NCBI GenBank assembly: GCA_030019215.1
Contig: JASEEZ010000005.1
Coordinates: forward strand, 1-64,000
DNA length: 64,000 nt
Reading direction: 5' to 3'
Origin: Actinomycetota bacterium
GTDB taxonomy: Bacteria; Actinomycetota; Aquicultoria; Subteraquimicrobiales; UBA9087
A program made the position numbers and the translations under genes. Below, piece after piece: positions 1 to 8,869 of the stretch. The notes below the pieces were generated by a model that did no database searches, was not told the origin of the DNA, and saw only the letters and a list, made by a program, of their open reading frames with translations. Each line of letters starts with the position of its first letter. Position 1 is the first letter of the stretch.

Positions 1-130
1 TAGAATGGGGTTAAGGAGAGACGTCTTGAATTTCAACTAACAAAGGGACAACCCCGTTACTGAAGCTATTTCTCATTACAATCGGAAGAGGGGATGCTTA
101 AGAAAGGCAGTTCATGAATGGGAGCAGACG
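1..130. other. Left edge, no recognised gene
   Basis: All three + strand frames close quickly here (stops near 23, 39 and 61). Short coding tails of an upstream gene are possible, but I recognise no family. The last bases before 131 form the leader of the DUF2905 gene, with a purine-rich GGGAGC about 5 bases before its ATG. Confidence 0.4.
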
Positions 131-361
131 ATGGATTTGGAATATCTTGGGAAAACCATATTGATGTTTGCGCTCATCCTTTTGATCGTCGGCGGCATGT
201 TCTATCTTCTGGGCAAGGGTTTTGAGGTGAAGCGTTTACCCGGGGATATTCTCTATCGCAGGGGAGGCTTCACCTTTTATTTTCCCCTCGGGGCGTGCAT
301 CGTAATCAGTCTAGTCTTGACCGTCCTTCTCAATCTTCTCTTTATCATCCTAAGACGTTAA
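131..361 (+). CDS. DUF2905 family small membrane protein
   Basis: A 76-residue protein with two predicted membrane helices (about residues 8-28 and 52-74) joined by a short loop that carries the family signature KRLPGDILYRRG followed by FTFYFPLG. This matches the DUF2905 family, whose biochemical role is unknown to me. In many Gram-positive genomes the gene sits between ruvB and queA. Here queA starts 21 bases downstream, which suggests co-transcription and that ruvAB lie just left of the window. The start is ATG with GGGAGC about 5 bases upstream, and the length is normal for the family. Confidence 0.85.
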   Translation: MDLEYLGKTILMFALILLIVGGMFYLLGKGFEVKRLPGDILYRRGGFTFYFPLGACIVISLVLTVLLNLLFIILRR

Positions 362-382
362 TCCTCCATCGGCTGGTGTCTT

Positions 383-1417
383 ATGAAGGTCAGCGAATTT
401 GACTACCATCTTCCCGAAGAATTCATCGCTCAAAGACCCATTGAGCCCCGCGACGCTTCGCGTTTGTTGGTGATCGATCGCTTGGCGGGTTGCTTTGAGC
501 ACGCCATATTCCATGATCTACCACGTTATCTCGACCCCGGGGATTGCCTGGTTGTCAACGATACCCGCGTCCTACCGGCCAGGCTTCTGGGTTGTAAGAA
601 GGAAACTGGCGGGAAGGTGGAGATTTTGCTCCTGCGTGAGCTAGGGGATGGCAGGTGGGAGGCACTGGTCAGACCCGGAAGAAGGCTGGCGCCTGGAGTG
701 AAGATAACGTTTGGGCAAAGGGAGCTCGCCGGACGCATCGAGGCTCGTCTCCCCGGCGGGAGGAGAATAATCTCGTTTGACTGTACCGGCGACTTTATGA
801 CCGTTTTGCATAAGTTGGGAAAGGTCCCGCTTCCCCCCTACATCCACGAGGAGTTGGTGGACGGAGAGCGTTATCAGACTATCTTTGCTAGGAAGGAAGA
901 GTCGGTTGCTGCTCCCACCGCCGCTCTGCATTTCACTCCCGTCTTGTTGAAAAAGATCGAGGAGATGGGGGTTCACATTGCCACTGTTACCCTGCGAGTG
1001 GGTCTGGATACCTTTCGCCCTATTCGCGAGGAGGAGGTCGAGGAGCACGGAATTCATCGGGAGCACTTTAAAGTGGACGGGAGTTCGGCTAAACTTATCA
1101 ACCGAGCCATCAAGGAAAGCAAGAGAATCCTCGCGGTCGGCACCACGTCGGCGAGGGTGTTGGAGGCGGTGGCCATCAAAGAAGGGCGAAGGACGAAGGT
1201 CGAGGCGAAGGAGGGGGAAACAGATTTATTCATCTATCCGGGATACGAGTTCAAGGTGGTGGATGCCCTGATAACCAATTTTCATCTCCCGAGGTCCACT
1301 CTGCTTTTGCTCGTTTCCGCTTTCGCCGGGCGTGATTTGATTATGAGGGCTTATCAGGAAGCCATCGAGAGGCGCTATCGATTTTTTAGTTTTGGGGACG
1401 CAATGCTTATTCTGTGA
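383..1417 (+). CDS. queA: S-adenosylmethionine:tRNA ribosyltransferase-isomerase QueA
   Basis: A 344-residue cytosolic enzyme of queuosine synthesis. It transfers and isomerises the ribosyl group of SAM onto 7-aminomethyl-7-deazaguanine at position 34 of tRNAs with GUN anticodons, giving epoxyqueuosine. The N-terminus FDYHLPEEFIAQRPIEPRD, the central AAPTAALHFT and the TLRVGLDTFRPI segment are QueA hallmarks, and the length is standard. The start is an ATG 21 bases after the DUF2905 gene. It is followed by tgt, the preceding step of the same pathway, after a 182-base gap filled by short-word repeats, so the two may not share one uninterrupted transcript. Confidence 0.97.
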   Translation: MKVSEFDYHLPEEFIAQRPIEPRDASRLLVIDRLAGCFEHAIFHDLPRYLDPGDCLVVNDTRVLPARLLGCKKETGGKVEILLLRELGDGRWEALVRPGRRLAPGVKITFGQRELAGRIEARLPGGRRIISFDCTGDFMTVLHKLGKVPLPPYIHEELVDGERYQTIFARKEESVAAPTAALHFTPVLLKKIEEMGVHIATVTLRVGLDTFRPIREEEVEEHGIHREHFKVDGSSAKLINRAIKESKRILAVGTTSARVLEAVAIKEGRRTKVEAKEGETDLFIYPGYEFKVVDALITNFHLPRSTLLLLVSAFAGRDLIMRAYQEAIERRYRFFSFGDAMLIL

Positions 1418-1430
1418 GATGGTGACATGG

Positions 1431-1570
1431 TGCGAAGGACGAAGGACGAGGGACGAAGGACGAAGGACGAGGGACGAAGGACGAAAGATTTTTCTCTAAG
1501 CTTCGTGCTCCGAGCTCCAAGCTAACCAGAAACCAGGTACCAGGAACCAGGCACCGGGAACTACGGGCGG
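1431..1570. repeat. Short-word repeat tract between queA and tgt
   Basis: This gap is built from degenerate tandem words: first several copies of a GGACGAAGGACGA unit, then GAGCTCCAAGCT-like words, then repeats of the ACCAGGAACCAGG type. The same vocabulary returns in other gaps of the window (3745-4003, 8484-8800, 11036-11240, 17561-17735, 30914-31110, 50771-51045). It is not coding, and the units are too short and variable for a CRISPR array. Confidence 0.7.
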
Positions 1571-1584
1571 CTGGAGGCTACTGA

Positions 1585-2712
<1,128 letters not shown>

Positions 2713-2800
2713 AGGAACTTTGCTCGCCGTCGCGAAGCTTTGGCGAAGCACGGCGGGAGGATATGGAACGTAAAAGGAAAATCGAGAAGGAGTGGTAAAG

Positions 2801-3070
2801 ATGCAAGCGGGTCAGTATTCCTCCATCATCTGGTTTGCCGTTTTAATAGGGGTGTTTTATTTTTTGTTAATCCGCCCCCAGCAGCAGAGGACGAGGGAGC
2901 ACCAGAGGCTCATCTCCGAACTGCAGGTGGGTGATAGGGTGGTGACCATCGGGGGGATTCATGGTACGGTTAGGTCCATCTTCGATGATACGGTCTCCCT
3001 TCAGGTAACCGAGGATGTGCAGATGACTTTTTCAAAGAATGCCATGGCTCGAAGGGCGGGAGGCGAATGA
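2801..3070 (+). CDS. yajC: Sec translocase auxiliary subunit YajC
   Basis: An 89-residue single-pass membrane protein with one N-terminal helix (about residues 8-24) followed by the family motif LIRPQQQRTREHQ and a small soluble domain (VGDRVVTIGGIHGTV). YajC associates with SecDF and YidC at the Sec translocon. I chose the ATG at 2801 because AAGGAG lies 8 bases upstream; an in-frame GTG at 2792 overlaps that SD. The stop overlaps the next gene by 4 bases (ATGA), so the two are probably translationally coupled. Confidence 0.93.
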   Translation: MQAGQYSSIIWFAVLIGVFYFLLIRPQQQRTREHQRLISELQVGDRVVTIGGIHGTVRSIFDDTVSLQVTEDVQMTFSKNAMARRAGGE

Positions 3071-3744
3071 TAAAAGAAACGGGTGGTGTGACCCTCGATG
3101 ATGTCAAAGAGGATCCAAGTGTCACCGCTTACATGACTCAGGCGGATAAGTTCATGGAGGCAATCGGCTACACGGAGCACGGCGAACGCCATGCTGGTCT
3201 TGTGGCGAATATCGCTAGGAATATCCTAACCCGGCTTTCCTATTCGGAAAGGGAAGCTGAACTGGCTGCCATCGCCGGCTATCTACACGATATAGGGAAC
3301 GTGGTCGGACGCGATCTTCATGGGACGGCTTCTGCCCTCATCACTAAGGGTGTTCTGGAAAGACATGGGATGAAAACACAAGAGATTGCTACTGTAATGA
3401 ATGCCATCGGCAATCACGAGGAGGAAAATGGCCTGGTGACTAGCGAGGTTTGTGCCGCTTTGATCTTGGCGGACAAGTCTGATGTGCATAAAACCCGCGT
3501 TCGCAATCCGGATATGGTTACCTTCGATATACATGATAGGGTCAATTATGCGGCCCAGCGCAGTTTCTTGCGGGTCGACGAGACCAAAAAACAAATCTGT
3601 CTGGAGATAAAAATCGACACCAACATAAGTCAGGTTATGGAATATTTTGAGATATTTCTCTCTCGCATGGTTATGTGCCGAAGGGCGGCTGAATTTTTGA
3701 ATTGCACCTTTAGCTTGGTCATCAACAATGTTAAGCTCCTGTAA
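3067..3744 (+). CDS. HD domain phosphohydrolase
   Basis: A 225-residue protein with an HD-superfamily core: His in the ERHAGLVANIARNI helix, the HD pair in AGYLHDIGNV, a following His in DLHGTASALI, and later NHEEENG and LADKSDVHKTR segments, consistent with a divalent-metal phosphohydrolase. The substrate cannot be inferred. It overlaps yajC by 4 bases and lies between yajC and secD, a position seen for HD proteins in other monoderm genomes, so it is likely in the same operon. The last 60 residues contain no motif I recognise. Confidence 0.85.
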   Translation: MIKETGGVTLDDVKEDPSVTAYMTQADKFMEAIGYTEHGERHAGLVANIARNILTRLSYSEREAELAAIAGYLHDIGNVVGRDLHGTASALITKGVLERHGMKTQEIATVMNAIGNHEEENGLVTSEVCAALILADKSDVHKTRVRNPDMVTFDIHDRVNYAAQRSFLRVDETKKQICLEIKIDTNISQVMEYFEIFLSRMVMCRRAAEFLNCTFSLVINNVKLL

Positions 3745-4003
3745 TTAGCTACCAGGAACCAGCTACCAGGGTGAAAAACAGTCAAGAGTCAGAAGCCAAA
3801 AGTCATGAGTCAAGGGTTAAGGGATGAAGGGCAAAGAAAGTTAGGAATATAGGGCAAAGAAAGTTAGGAATATAGGGGTGAAGGGGTTATTTTCCTAGTT
3901 TCCTGATTTCCTGACTTCCTGAATTTCTTGTTTCCAAGTTTCCTGGTTTTCATCCGACATCCGACCTCTGTCATCCGACAAGATTGAGAACCAGGAACCA
4001 GAA
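3745..4003. repeat. Short-word repeat tract before secD
   Basis: Noncoding gap made of short words: ACCAGGAACCAGCTACCAGG at the left, two copies of a GGGCAAAGAAAGTTAGGAAT unit near 3826-3870, then a run of TTTCCTGATTTCCTGACTTCC type near 3895-3945, then CATCCGACATCCGAC, then GAACCAGGAACCAG running up to the secD SD. The tract runs directly into the secD leader, so promoter and SD evolved within or beside it. Confidence 0.65.
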
Positions 4004-4010
4004 AAGGAGG

Positions 4011-5267
4011 ATGGATTTGACCAACAAACAAAAATATCTTCTCGCCCTGGGATTTGTTTTTGTCTTGCTCGGTGCCGCTGTTTACGGACTCTTTGTTAGG
4101 CCACCCAAGCTTGGATTAGATTTACGAGGCGGGTTACACGTGGTTCTCACCGCCAGGGAGAAACCGGGTGCTCCCGTCACCGAGGAAGCGATGGAGCAGA
4201 CCAAACGCATCATCGACCAGCGAGTGAATAGGCTGGGAGTGGCGGAGCCCGGTATTGAACGACAGGGCGGAAGAAACATAATGGTTCAACTTCCGGGAGT
4301 TAAGGAGCCGCAAAAGGCGTTGGAGGTCATCGGCAAAACGGCTCTGCTGGAATTTAAACCAGTTCTGAATTTCGACGAGGAGGAAAAGAAGTACGTTTTG
4401 GGACCAACCTTGCTCACGGGTAAGGCTTTGAGTGGCGCCAAGGTGGGTGAGGATGAGCTGGGCAGGCCCGCGGTGGACATCACTTTTAATAAGGAGGGAG
4501 CCAAAAAGTTTGATGAGATAGCGAAGGAATTCTATCAAAAGCAGCTGGCGATAGTCCTCGATAACGTCGTGATGTCTGCCCCCGTTATCCAGTCGACCAA
4601 GTATGGGGGAAAAGCTCAGATCACTGGCGATTTTACCATCGATGAGGCGAGACGCTTGGTTGTGGTGCTCCAATACGGTGCTCTTCCCGTCGAACTCGAA
4701 ATATCGGAGACCAGGGTGGTTGGTCCCACCTTGGGTCACGACTCCCTCATCGCTGGCCTGAGGGCGGGCATCATCGGATTAATTTTGGTCGCCCTTTTCA
4801 TGCTCGGTTTTTACCGGGTGCTTGGCTTTCTTTCCTGGCTCACCTTGACCGTTTTCGCTGTTCTCTTGGGTGGTCTCCTGGTGCTCGTGAATGCCACCTT
4901 AACTTTACCTGGGATAGCCGGTATCATCCTCATGATCGGTGTGGCCGCTGACTCCAGCATTATCGTCTTTGAGAGAATTAAAGAGGAGGCGAGAGGGGGT
5001 AAAACTATTAGAACCGCGATGGACACTGGCTTTACTCACGGCTTTCGAACCTTTTTGGATGCGGATCTGGTTGCCCTCACCACCGCAATCATCCTTTTCT
5101 GGTTCGGTGTCGGCCCGGTGCGTGGTTTTGCTCTTACTCTAATGCTGGGCATTGCCTGTGACATATTTACTTCTCTCTTCTTCACGCGTTCTGTTCTGGG
5201 CTTACTCGCCCGAACCAGGCTGGTGAAGAAACCTCGGCTTTTAGGTATGAGGGGGGAAGTCGAATGA
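4011..5267 (+). CDS. secD: Protein translocase subunit SecD
   Basis: A 418-residue RND-type membrane subunit that, with SecF, uses the proton gradient to pull exported proteins through SecYEG. It has one N-terminal helix (about residues 8-28), the conserved LGLDLRGGLHVVL motif, a large extracellular P1-type domain, and five helices in the C-terminal third with GVAADSSIIVFERIKEE. It is shorter than the proteobacterial form, as is common in monoderms. AAGGAGG ends directly at the ATG at 4011, so the in-frame TTG at 4017 (6-base spacing) may be the real start. Confidence 0.95.
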   Translation: MDLTNKQKYLLALGFVFVLLGAAVYGLFVRPPKLGLDLRGGLHVVLTAREKPGAPVTEEAMEQTKRIIDQRVNRLGVAEPGIERQGGRNIMVQLPGVKEPQKALEVIGKTALLEFKPVLNFDEEEKKYVLGPTLLTGKALSGAKVGEDELGRPAVDITFNKEGAKKFDEIAKEFYQKQLAIVLDNVVMSAPVIQSTKYGGKAQITGDFTIDEARRLVVVLQYGALPVELEISETRVVGPTLGHDSLIAGLRAGIIGLILVALFMLGFYRVLGFLSWLTLTVFAVLLGGLLVLVNATLTLPGIAGIILMIGVAADSSIIVFERIKEEARGGKTIRTAMDTGFTHGFRTFLDADLVALTTAIILFWFGVGPVRGFALTLMLGIACDIFTSLFFTRSVLGLLARTRLVKKPRLLGMRGEVE

Positions 5268-6154
5268 AATTTGATTTTGTGGGCAGAAAGAAGATCTGGT
5301 TTACGCTCTCGGCGGTTGTTATTCTCGTTGGCTTGACTGCCCTGCTTTTTCGCGGCTTGAACTTTGGGATAGAGTTTAAAGGCGGCACTCTCCTTGATCT
5401 TGAGTTTGAGAGAAAGGTAGATGTTGGGGAGGTAAGAAGCGTACTCAAGGGCTATGGGCTAGAAAAGAGTGTCATTCAACCTCTTGGTGGAAATGAGATG
5501 CTCATCCGCTCCCGCAGTCTCTCCAGGGAAGTTCAAGAAAAAGTTCTTGATGCCCTCGAGACGAAGCTGGGTGTGAAGGAGATTCGCTCCATCCAGAGCG
5601 TGGGGCCCGGTTGGGGTTCTCACATCACTCGTGCGGCCATCATCGCCCTGAGCTTGTGTCTCGTTTGTTTGTTGCTCTACATCAGTTTGCGTTTTGAGTT
5701 TAAGATGGCCATTTCCGCCATCGCAGCCCTTCTTCACGATATTTTGATCGCCGTTGGAGTATATGCGCTGGTGGGCAGACAGGTGACGCCCAACACGGTA
5801 GCAGCTCTTTTGACCATCCTTGGTTACTCTCTGTACGATACCATTGTGGTCTTTCACCGGGTTTTGGAGAATAGTAAGAGAATCAGGAAGCAGACCTATT
5901 CCAGCATGGTGAACGGTTCAATCAATCAGGTCCTTGTCCGAAACATTAACACTTCCTTGACTACCCTCGTGCCCATAACGACCCTTCTTTTGATCGGGGG
6001 GGAGACTTTGAAGGATTTTGCGTTTGTTCTTCTTGTTGGCGTTGCTTCAGGGACGTATTCCACCATCTTCACGGCGAGCCCAATTCTGGCGGTTTGGAAA
6101 GAGACAGAGCCCCGGCATAGGAGCTTGAGGAGGAAGTATGGTAAAATAAAGTGA
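5264..6154 (+). CDS. secF: Protein translocase subunit SecF
   Basis: A 296-residue partner of SecD. The N-terminal helix is followed by FGIEFKGGTLLDLEF, the SecF counterpart of the SecD LDLRGG motif, then a small periplasmic-type domain and five helices including LTILGYSLYDTIVVFHRVLEN. It overlaps secD by 4 bases (ATGA), so translation is coupled. SecD and SecF are separate proteins here, unlike the fused SecDF of Bacillus. Length is typical. Confidence 0.96.
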   Translation: MKFDFVGRKKIWFTLSAVVILVGLTALLFRGLNFGIEFKGGTLLDLEFERKVDVGEVRSVLKGYGLEKSVIQPLGGNEMLIRSRSLSREVQEKVLDALETKLGVKEIRSIQSVGPGWGSHITRAAIIALSLCLVCLLLYISLRFEFKMAISAIAALLHDILIAVGVYALVGRQVTPNTVAALLTILGYSLYDTIVVFHRVLENSKRIRKQTYSSMVNGSINQVLVRNINTSLTTLVPITTLLLIGGETLKDFAFVLLVGVASGTYSTIFTASPILAVWKETEPRHRSLRRKYGKIK

Positions 6155-6184
6155 AAAAAATAACAAGACTGGTGGAGGTGGAGA

Positions 6185-6541
6185 ATGGACGAGGAAAAAG
6201 AAGGCTTGGTCGACAGGGGGATCCTTAAGGCTTTGGGTGCCTGGCTCCTCGTTCATGAAAAGGCGGATGACTTGATAAGAGAGGTCATAAGGGAGGGGAA
6301 GAAGACTCCCAAGGAGGCGAAGGATTTTGTGGATGAACTTTCAACCCGCGTTGATGAGGAGAAAGAGGAAATTAAGAGAGAGATAGGCGAAGTTACTCGG
6401 AGGTTTTTGAAAGAGACGGGAAGGGAAGCGGGCTTGGTCACTCGAGAAGATTTACAGGCTCTGGTGGAACGCATCGATTCGCTGGAGAAGCGGATTGATG
6501 AATTTGAGGGAGAGATGAAGATCAAGCGGGGCAAGAAGTAA
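6185..6541 (+). CDS. Phasin-like coiled-coil protein
   Basis: A 118-residue, highly charged, helix-rich protein with no signal peptide or membrane segment. Its start (GLVDRGILKALGAWLLVHEKA), the KKTPKEAKDFVDEL segment and a heptad-type C-terminal coil (ALVERIDSLEKRIDEFEG) resemble the polyhydroxyalkanoate phasin-like family (COG3937). In many Gram-positive genomes such a gene stands directly before ubiB, as it does here. No polyhydroxyalkanoate synthesis genes are visible in the window, so the granule role is doubtful; a membrane-associated scaffold role is equally possible. SD GGAGG lies 7-8 bases before the ATG. Confidence 0.7.
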   Translation: MDEEKEGLVDRGILKALGAWLLVHEKADDLIREVIREGKKTPKEAKDFVDELSTRVDEEKEEIKREIGEVTRRFLKETGREAGLVTREDLQALVERIDSLEKRIDEFEGEMKIKRGKK

Positions 6542-6546
6542 GATGT

Positions 6547-6770
6547 ATTATTGACAAGATAGGTTAACACTATGGTCGGGTGAAGTACTCCGAAAACACG
6601 CGGTCGGCCTCGTTTCAGTTTAACGAGATTTTACTCTGGCCGCCGCTCGGGTCTCGCCCCGTCACAAGCTTTGACTCGACTTAAAGGTCTTCCCAGGCGG
6701 GACTGCGACACGGTTTTCTCCGCACTTTACCCTCCCTTTGCGAGTTTAAGTGTAAACTTGACTTGTTAAT
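6547..6770. repeat. Palindromic interspersed element, family B copy 1
   Basis: The outer arms form an imperfect inverted repeat: left ATTGACAAGATAGGTTAACA and right, read on the other strand, TTAACAAGTCAAGTTTACAC. An inner stem pairs GAAAAC near 6592 with GTTTTC near 6714. The core holds GCCGCTCGGGTCTCGCCCC and GCGACACGGTTTTCT, both shared with copies at 36034-36240 and 45091-45393. No ORF or transposase is inside. It fills most of the gap between the phasin-like gene and ubiB. Confidence 0.75.
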
Positions 6771-6833
6771 GGTGAGAGTTTTTTGGGTTCGCGCTTCTCG
6801 GGCGCGGACTACATTTGATGAGGAAAGGAGCCC

Positions 6834-8483
6834 GTGCTGGACAAGGGAAGAAGACGCAGGAATATTAAAAGGCTGGCCCAGATCTGTGAGATTGTCGTCA
6901 AGCATCGCTTGGGGTTTTTCATCGAAGAATATGGATTGGATCGCCTTCTGCCTTCGGCGAAAAGGGGCGAGAAGTTTGAAAAGCCACCTCGCATGGAGAT
7001 ACTGGCCGAAAGGGTGCGCTTGCTTCTGGAGGATCTCGGCCCCACCTTTATAAAGATCGGCCAGCTTTTGAGCGTTCGCCCCGATTTAGTTCCCCCTGAG
7101 GTTATATTCGAACTCGAAAAGCTTCAAGATCAGGCACCCCCTCTGGATTTTGAGGTCATTAAAGGGGTGACCGAGAAAGAGTTCAGAAAAGGAATCGACG
7201 ATGTTTTCCAGCTTTTTGACCCGGAGCCGATAGCCTCGGCTTCCATTGGTCAGGTTCACCGGGCAACCCTCGAGGACGGCCACGAAGTTGTGGTCAAAGT
7301 TCAGCGTCCGGAGGCGAAAAAGGTAATAGAATCCGATCTGGATTTGCTCTTCGTCCTGGCAAATAGGGTTAAGGACAGAATCAAATTCGTTGATATAGTG
7401 GGAGTTGTTCAGGAGTTCTCCGATTCCCTCCACCGGGAGCTGGACTATCGGGTGGAGGGGCGCCACGCTGATAGACTCAGATTCAATTTTCGCGGCGACC
7501 CCTTGATTAAAATCCCCGTCGTTTTCTGGAACTATACCACACAGCGGGTGCTCACCATGGAGTACATCGAGGGGACGAAGATCAGCGACATGGCCACTCC
7601 GGAGATGCTGGGCATCGATACCATCGCCTTGGCCGAGCATGGAGCCAAGGCTTTCATGAAGCAGGTGCTGGTGGATGGGTTCTTCCACGCCGATCTTCAT
7701 CCCTCCAACATTTTCATCACCCCCGATGGGAAGATTGCCTATCTCGATTTCGGAATGGCCGGCGAGATAAAAGAGGAAGCCAAGGAACCCATGGTCCGCT
7801 TACAGTTCGCTCTCATGAGGCGGGATGCGGATGAAATCGCCAAGCAGGCTCAGAATTTGGGGGCAGAGATATCCCCGGACAAGATATCGGAGATGAAGGG
7901 GGATTTAAGGAAGATACTGGACCAATATTATGGAAAAGCCTTGGGGGAGATGAAAGTCGATATCATTGGGAGGGAATTTCTGGGTTTGCTCTACCGTCAC
8001 CATATCAGGATCCCCAAGGACTATGCTCTTTTGGCCAAGGCCTTGATAACTGTAGAGGGCGTGGCGAAGTATCTTTATCCCCAGTTCAACATCTTCGAGA
8101 CGGCCAAACCGTATCTCTCCACCGTGCTCAAGGAAAAATATGCCCCTCGGATAGCTCTAGAAGAGGTCCGCGAAGAGCTAAAAAAGTATTTTCTCTATCT
8201 ATTGGATTATCCGAAACAGGTTCATGATATCCTGAGTCAGGCCAGGACCGGGGAGTTTCAGATCAAATACCGGCACATTGGTCTGGAGGGATTGATATCA
8301 AAGATTGAAACCGTCTCGAATCGACTCGCCATCAGCCTGGTTTTGGTTGCCCTCATCGTGAGCTCCTCTTTGGTAGTGGTTTTTGGTTCAAGGGGCCTCT
8401 GGTTGGGGATAGCCGGTTTTGCTTTGGCGGGTATTTTGTTTCTCTGGCTCCTCCTCTCCATTGCTGGCTCCAGACGTCCCTGA
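6834..8483 (+). CDS. ubiB: UbiB/ABC1/AarF family atypical kinase
   Basis: A 549-residue protein of the ABC1 family, an atypical kinase-like ATPase linked to isoprenoid-quinone and lipid metabolism. Visible hallmarks are the KxGQ motif in FIKIGQLLSVRPDLVP, the alanine-rich loop SASIGQVHRA, the lysine in VVVKVQRP, and the catalytic and metal segments GFFHADLHPSNIF and YLDFGMAGE. Two hydrophobic helices close the C-terminus (about 500-545), so it is membrane anchored. The start is GTG with AAAGGAG 3 bases upstream. No quinone biosynthesis genes are nearby, so the pathway is not defined by context. Confidence 0.93.
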   Translation: MLDKGRRRRNIKRLAQICEIVVKHRLGFFIEEYGLDRLLPSAKRGEKFEKPPRMEILAERVRLLLEDLGPTFIKIGQLLSVRPDLVPPEVIFELEKLQDQAPPLDFEVIKGVTEKEFRKGIDDVFQLFDPEPIASASIGQVHRATLEDGHEVVVKVQRPEAKKVIESDLDLLFVLANRVKDRIKFVDIVGVVQEFSDSLHRELDYRVEGRHADRLRFNFRGDPLIKIPVVFWNYTTQRVLTMEYIEGTKISDMATPEMLGIDTIALAEHGAKAFMKQVLVDGFFHADLHPSNIFITPDGKIAYLDFGMAGEIKEEAKEPMVRLQFALMRRDADEIAKQAQNLGAEISPDKISEMKGDLRKILDQYYGKALGEMKVDIIGREFLGLLYRHHIRIPKDYALLAKALITVEGVAKYLYPQFNIFETAKPYLSTVLKEKYAPRIALEEVREELKKYFLYLLDYPKQVHDILSQARTGEFQIKYRHIGLEGLISKIETVSNRLAISLVLVALIVSSSLVVVFGSRGLWLGIAGFALAGILFLWLLLSIAGSRRP

Positions 8484-8800
8484 TCATGGTCTGCACATCT
8501 GTCGGATGTCAGATGGCTTATGGCTGATAGCTGATGGCAGATGGGTAAATGAAAAGTGAAGAGTGGAAAAATAAAAATGACAAATAAAAATGCTTTTAAA
8601 GCTTTAAACCATTCTTCATTTTTAGTTCTTAATTCCCAATTCTAGTGACTATCAACTGACCTCTGATCTTTCATCCCTCGTCCTTCGTCGTTTAACCTTG
8701 ACTCTCAATCTCTATGTATCTCCATGAATCTCCACAAATCTCCTCCCACTCAGCTCTAGCCCTTGACCCCTGACCCCTGGCAACTGTCCACGCTTTGAAC
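8484..8800. repeat. Long short-word repeat tract before rel
   Basis: About 320 noncoding bases of low-complexity words: GTCGGATGTCAGATGGCTTA, GATAGCTGATGGCAGATGG, a GAAAAGTGAAGAGTGGAAAA section followed by its rough complement (CATTCTTCATTTTTAGTTC), CCCTCGTCCTTCGTCG, a run of ATCTCCATGAATCTCC words, and CTTGACCCCTGACCCCTGGC. The A-rich half and T-rich half could fold into a weak long hairpin. Nothing coding is seen. Confidence 0.65.
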
Positions 8801-8869
8801 TGTCATTTGATGCCTTTTTCCTATCCTAATCAGCAAGATTTTGGTAAAATTAAAACTACTGGAGGAAAA

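Noticed and set aside
641-1066. Long antisense ORFs opposite queA and many other genes
   Set aside because: They mirror well-supported + strand genes, lack SDs and recognisable protein motifs, and follow from the codon bias of the genes they oppose.
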